DNA of 36,381 nucleotides from G963674505 sp964575975. GTDB taxonomy: Bacteria; Desulfobacterota; Desulfobacteria; Desulfobacterales; SKZT01. This document shows, one piece after another, positions 33,245 through 36,381 of this stretch. Position 1 is the first letter of the stretch, and each line of letters starts with the position of its first letter. A program made the position numbers and the translations under genes. Location: positions 1 through 36,381 of the forward strand of contig CAZNTU010000031.1 of the NCBI GenBank assembly GCA_964575975.1. Direction: 5' to 3'. The notes under the pieces are model-generated. The model searched no databases and was not told where the DNA came from. It saw only the letters and a program-made list of their open reading frames with translations.

Positions 33245-34051
33245 TCGCCCAGGCCATCGAATCTGCGGCGAGCAGTCCGGACTGTCGATCATATCCTCGT
33301 GTACGCGATCGTCGTCGCTTCCGTCAACGCCTTTCTTCAACGCATCGGACGGGGAAACCGCAAGACCGACGTCTGCAAAGTCGCGGCGCTCTACGCGACC
33401 GAACAGGAACTGGCCCTTTTCAAAGCCCTGCGCCATTGCGCGACCAACGGCAACCTGGACGACATTCACGACTACGACCGCCCTTCCGTACGCTTTCAGC
33501 AAATCGTAGGCTTCGCCTGGCGAAGCGCCAGATTGGGCAAAAAGCCTCTGACGAAAGCCCGTTTCTCCAACAACGCCATCGACAAGGACCATCTTCCGGT
33601 GCTGGAGGACATGATCTCCACCGGAGCTATGGAAAACATTCGCGGCGCCCTCGTCCTTTCCGACCCCCTCATGGACCAAGGGGACAGACGGCAAATCCAC
33701 ACCACCATCGCCGGAACCCCGACCGCCAACGTGATCGACGGAGCCACCGGAGATACCGTCGTGTGCGCCGGGGGCGGCGGAATAACGGAAGGCGCGATCT
33801 TCGTCGGCGGAAAAATGCGACAGGTCGTCGCCCGCGTGGACGGCAGCCTTACACTCGAACCCGCGAAGAGAAAAAAGACGCCCTTGGCCACCCTTCCCGC
33901 GACAAGGGGAAAAAGAGGCCTTTCCAGGGTGATCGTGTGGTCTTTGGGAAAACTTGCCGGACACGATCCCCGAATATGGACCCGCAACGGAAGCAGATTG
34001 ACCACATATGGCGAAAGTACAAGACTATATCGCTCGTTGTATTTTCGTTGA
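33245..34051 (+). pseudogene. C-terminal fragment of an Lhr-like DEAD/DEAH helicase (possibly a BREX helicase)
   Basis: An open frame runs to 34051 without a proper start. It contains TVDHILVYA, then SVNAFLQRIGRGNRKTDVC, the motif VI arginine finger (Q-R-x-G-R-x-x-R) of SF2 helicases. The accessory region PLMDQGDRRQIHTTIAGTPT and GGGGITEGAIFVGGKMRQVV follows, as in Lhr-like proteins. Motifs I-IV are missing upstream, where the minus-strand nucleotidyltransferase now lies. Before motif VI the sequence SNLRRAVRTVDH looks like a damaged STLELGIDIGTVDH. The fragment is the last quarter of a roughly 900-residue enzyme. Given brxL nearby, a BrxHII-type origin is plausible but unproven. Confidence 0.62.
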
Positions 34052-34084
34052 CAAGAAGCGAGTTCCAATTATAAATGGATAACA

Positions 34085-34513
34085 ATGATACGTCTTGATA
34101 TAAACATACTCAAACAGATCCTCGGCAGTTTTCCGGAAGTGGCAGCCGCCTATCTTTTCGGATCCGCCGCCAAAAACGAATATGTGGTCAACGATCTGGA
34201 TATTCTCGTTCTTGCGTATCCCGAAACCAATTCGGACAGATTGTATTTCGAATTGTGCGGGCGCATAGCCGGGGCTCTCGGTATTCCTGAAGATACGATC
34301 GACCTGCTTTTTTTCGATCCGGACGAAGCAGACCCCGAAGTTTTGTATCAGGCCGCGAGTCAGGGAATATTATTGAAGGAAGAAGACGCCGAACTGCTGA
34401 CAGACCGCATCGAAGCGCTTTCACAATATTTTCTGGTAAACGAACCTCTAATCCTTCGTGCGAAACGCTTGCAAAAAGAAATGATAGAGGAATTCTGTGC
34501 CGATCGAACATGA
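34085..34513 (+). CDS. mntA: MntA-type nucleotidyltransferase antitoxin
   Basis: This 142-residue minimal nucleotidyltransferase has the motif GSAAKNEYVVNDLDILV at about 26-42 (G-S-x10-D-x-D). A third acidic residue lies in DLLFFDPDEADPEVLY. MntA neutralises its HepT partner by transferring AMP groups to the toxin's Tyr. The 3' end overlaps the hepT-like gene by 17 bp, the standard order. It seems intact, unlike much of the surrounding material. Confidence 0.82.
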   Translation: MIRLDINILKQILGSFPEVAAAYLFGSAAKNEYVVNDLDILVLAYPETNSDRLYFELCGRIAGALGIPEDTIDLLFFDPDEADPEVLYQAASQGILLKEEDAELLTDRIEALSQYFLVNEPLILRAKRLQKEMIEEFCADRT

Positions 34514-34937
34514 CCGAATATACAAATTTTTAACTGAAATTTCAAAGGAAACGGAAGAACTGCAATCCATTGTCGGTCAGCACGACGACAAGATACTTTC
34601 TTCTTCCCATCTGATGAAAAGCTGCAAGTATTCCATAATTGTCATTACAGAGGCCATCGCCGCCGCGCTTCAGCATATTCTGGCCAAAAAATATCGGATT
34701 CCTGCCAATGGATACGCGGAGATTCTGAATAAAAGCAGCCAGTCGCAGATTCTATCCCAGGAATTGGTTGCCAATTTGCAGCCATTCGTCCGTTTTCGGA
34801 ATATGCTCGTTCATCATTACTGGAGAGTCGACGACCGCCGCTTTCTGCGGAATCTGCGGGAAGGCGTTGATGATTTCCGTCAATTCGTTCGAGAAATAAC
34901 AGACCAGATTAAAGATCCGGAGGACCGGGAGATATAA
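34497..34937 (+). CDS. hepT: HepT-type HEPN RNase toxin
   Basis: This 146-residue all-helical HEPN protein has the catalytic R-x4-6-H-x-Y motif in FVRFRNMLVHHYWRVDD (R-NMLVH-H-Y). HepT cleaves RNA and is silenced when MntA adenylylates the Tyr of that motif. A GTG start at 34497 overlaps mntA by 17 bp. An ATG at 34510 is in a different frame and cannot serve. Both genes are full length, so this module is probably functional. It is located next to dead BREX pieces, as is common in defence islands. Confidence 0.82.
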   Translation: MPIEHDRIYKFLTEISKETEELQSIVGQHDDKILSSSHLMKSCKYSIIVITEAIAAALQHILAKKYRIPANGYAEILNKSSQSQILSQELVANLQPFVRFRNMLVHHYWRVDDRRFLRNLREGVDDFRQFVREITDQIKDPEDREI

Positions 34938-35015
34938 AAGAGAAGTTTCGTTCCGAAAATGCATACTTCCGGATCTTTCTCCCGCCGCAACGATGCCGCC
35001 GTACTCGGTGATCGC

Positions 35016-36131
35016 TCAAGATTCTATCGGGCTCTCAAAGCAAAAACTTTGAAACTTGTTTCCTTCGATCAAGCCGTGAATACGATCGACGAAGGCATAT
35101 TCCTGCAAGGCGGCGGGCAATTCCTTGAATATGCCGTCGCTTTCTTACAGGGGCAATCTGTTCGTCCCCAGCGTGATATTGCCGAGCATGACGAATCCCG
35201 CCTCGGAGGTGCCCATGTCTCCCGTGGCCCGCCTGTATCTTCCGCTTTCCAAATACATCTTGAGCGCGGCCATCGCCTCGCCGGACGCGTCCGTATGGAT
35301 CTTCTGGATTTCGTCGACCACGTCGTATCTTGGAATCAGACCGATGCGCTTCGTATTGCTGTTGAAAAAAAGAGCGGGGGCGGACAGTTTCCCGCCCGGA
35401 ATCACGGCGGCGTATCGGCTTATGTTGTCGAACACGAAAGATTTCCCGGTGCCCTTGGGCGCCAGTTCCGTAATGTTGACCCGCGGTTCCACCAAGGGAA
35501 TGATCCTGCTCAGCAGGAGAAGCTTCTGCGACAGGCGGTGGACGTCGGGATTGAACTGGCAGCTGGAAACAAGCAGGTCTATCCATTCGTCGATGTCGAA
35601 ATGCTTGCGGGACCCGCGATAGTATTCCAAATCGACGCCGGGGGTCTGGAACGCCTTGAAATCGACCATCCAAATCTGTCCCTTTTTCACGTCCTCGCCG
35701 TCCGGGGGGACGTACCGCAACGACCCCAAGCCCCACATGCCCGTTTTCAAAAGCATGGGATTTTTGTCGACCATGTCCTTCTGCACCATCGCGTTGCTCG
35801 CGTCCAACAGCGGAATGCCAAGTTCGTGCGTATGCCTTTCCAGGTTCACGTTTACCCTGAAATCGTCCAGGATGCGAACCTCTTCCTGCTCCATCGGGCG
35901 GTTCAGGATCATGTTTTTGTCCGCCTTTTGGGGAAGAAATCGGGAGACCGTCGCGACTATCTCGTTCCTGCCGTCGTCCGTGAGGTCGTCTCCGTCCATG
36001 AACTGGCCGACAATCCATTCGCCCACGTAAACCGGGATCGCGCGGGCGCCGAATCCGGCCTTTCGCATCAGACCTTTGTTGATGACGACTTCGCCGTAAT
36101 AGTCCTTCGCTTTCAGTTCGAACGATCTCAT
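35016..36131 (-). pseudogene. brxL: BREX Lon-like brxL remnant with an in-frame TAA
   Basis: The first 328 codons match the N-terminal half of BrxL: MRSFELKAKDYYGEVVINKG, GRNEIVATVSRFLPQ, a Walker A-like ELAPKGTGKSFVFDNISRYA, and ALKMYLESGRYRRATGD. At 35145-35147 an in-frame TAA interrupts it, but the same frame continues with BrxL-like sequence (ESDGIFKELPAALQEYAFVD, then RIHGLIEG) until 35040 or so. There homology ends and a TGA follows at 35016. The remainder (BrxL is about 680 residues) is missing. The ribosome-binding site GGAGGAAA is still present. It is a 3'-truncated, nonsense-mutated pseudogene. Confidence 0.78.
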
Positions 36132-36148
36132 ATGCTCATTTCCTCCGA

Positions 36149-36381
36149 TTAAAGGTCTCTAAGGCTGAATCCGCCCGACATGGCCGATTTGAACTCGGCT
36201 TCGAGCGATATCGGGTGCGTGTGCCGTTCGCCCGCGATTTCGTACGCGATCTATATTTTTACGATTCTCTGGATATAAAATTTGGCCATGCCGGTTTCCC
36301 TCGCCAGGTCCAGGTTCAAAAACCGCGCGGCGGGCTTTTTCCAGGCGGCCTTTACCAATTTGTATTTCGCCGTCGGAACGA
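36149..36381 (-). pseudogene. 3' fragment of an unidentified gene upstream of brxL, with an in-frame TAG
   Basis: A minus-strand frame enters from the window edge (VPTAKYKLVKAAWKKPAARF, DLARETGMAKFYIQRIVKI). It hits TAG at 36251-36253 and then continues coherently (IAYEIAGERHTHPISLEAEF, ending SLRDL) to TAA at 36149. It lies 17 bp before the brxL ATG, where a BREX gene such as pglZ is expected in some BREX types. The identity is not recognised and the C-terminal end of the gene is all that is visible. Confidence 0.4.

Noticed and set aside
33191..33964. A 257-codon minus-strand frame opposite the helicase fragment
   Set aside because: Antisense to sequence with a clear SF2 motif VI and Lhr-like residues.
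34959..36152. A 397-codon plus-strand open frame opposite brxL
   Set aside because: It is the complement of clear BrxL coding sequence and shows no domain.
35145..36253. Stop-codon reassignment (TAA/TAG read as sense)
   Set aside because: Clear genes in the window end in TAA (amtB, the ASRT gene), TAG (mgdC, the XRE-cupin gene) and TGA (glnB, pyk), so both in-frame stops are better explained as mutations.

Overview
The window is about 36.4 kb of moderately GC-rich bacterial DNA. Most genes are preceded by Shine-Dalgarno sequences, and TAA, TAG and TGA are all used as stops. The mix of genes (PII/Amt, sarcosine-oxidase-like and glutamate-synthase-like enzymes, a GlcD/YdiJ-type flavo-iron-sulfur protein, Uma2, MntA/HepT, BREX pieces) and the many short palindromic and tandem intergenic repeats suggest a free-living Gram-negative bacterium, perhaps near the former Deltaproteobacteria. 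The sequence does not fix the taxon. No rRNA, tRNA or CRISPR array was seen.

Region 1 (about 1-14.7 kb, plus strand) is a nitrogen/C1-amine block. A good sigma-54 promoter precedes glnB (PII), amtB and a small one-span membrane protein. Next come the beta-like (mgdA/soxB) and alpha-like (mgdC/soxA) subunits of a heterotetrameric-sarcosine-oxidase-type dehydrogenase and an XRE-cupin regulator. Then follow a class II glutamine amidotransferase (mgsA/glxB), a fused GXGXG plus FMN glutamate-synthase protein (mgsB+mgsC in one chain), a GltD-like flavoprotein fused to a degenerate second FMN-type domain, and a GlnT/GmaS-type synthetase. The set matches the N-methylglutamate pathway of methylamine use: GmaS makes gamma-glutamylmethylamide, Mgs makes N-methylglutamate, and Mgd oxidises it to glutamate plus a C1 unit. 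The layout is unusual: the delta and gamma dehydrogenase subunits are absent, two subunits are fused, and a GltD-FMN chimera is added. An archaeal-type GS/GOGAT ammonia-assimilation function for the second half remains possible.

Region 2 (14.7-20.4 kb) has large inverted repeats after gmaS, a two-gene ABC importer (permease and ATPase, no binding protein), a Uma2-family nuclease, an orphan Phd/YefM-type antitoxin, pyruvate kinase, a homologue of the Anabaena sensory rhodopsin transducer without a rhodopsin, and an ExoD-family membrane protein.

Region 3 (20.5-27.6 kb, minus strand) is a catabolic run. It encodes an SDR, a ThDP pyruvate-oxidase-like enzyme, a mandelate-racemase-type acid dehydratase/racemase, and a 1023-residue FAD/Fe-S 2-hydroxyacid dehydrogenase. 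The SDR and the FAD/Fe-S protein each end in a hydrophobic segment that could anchor them to the membrane. A stand-alone CheB methylesterase with a zinc ribbon diverges from the run.

Region 4 (29-36.4 kb) is a graveyard of transferred and defence genes. It holds a P1B-type ATPase pseudogene that has lost its phosphorylated Asp, its actuator domain and its frame; an Lcl/DUF1566 fragment; a decayed RHH/MazF-like pair; a nucleotidyltransferase plus small-partner pair; a C-terminal Lhr-like helicase fragment; an apparently intact MntA/HepT toxin-antitoxin pair; and a brxL (BREX) pseudogene with an in-frame TAA, preceded by a fragment with an in-frame TAG.
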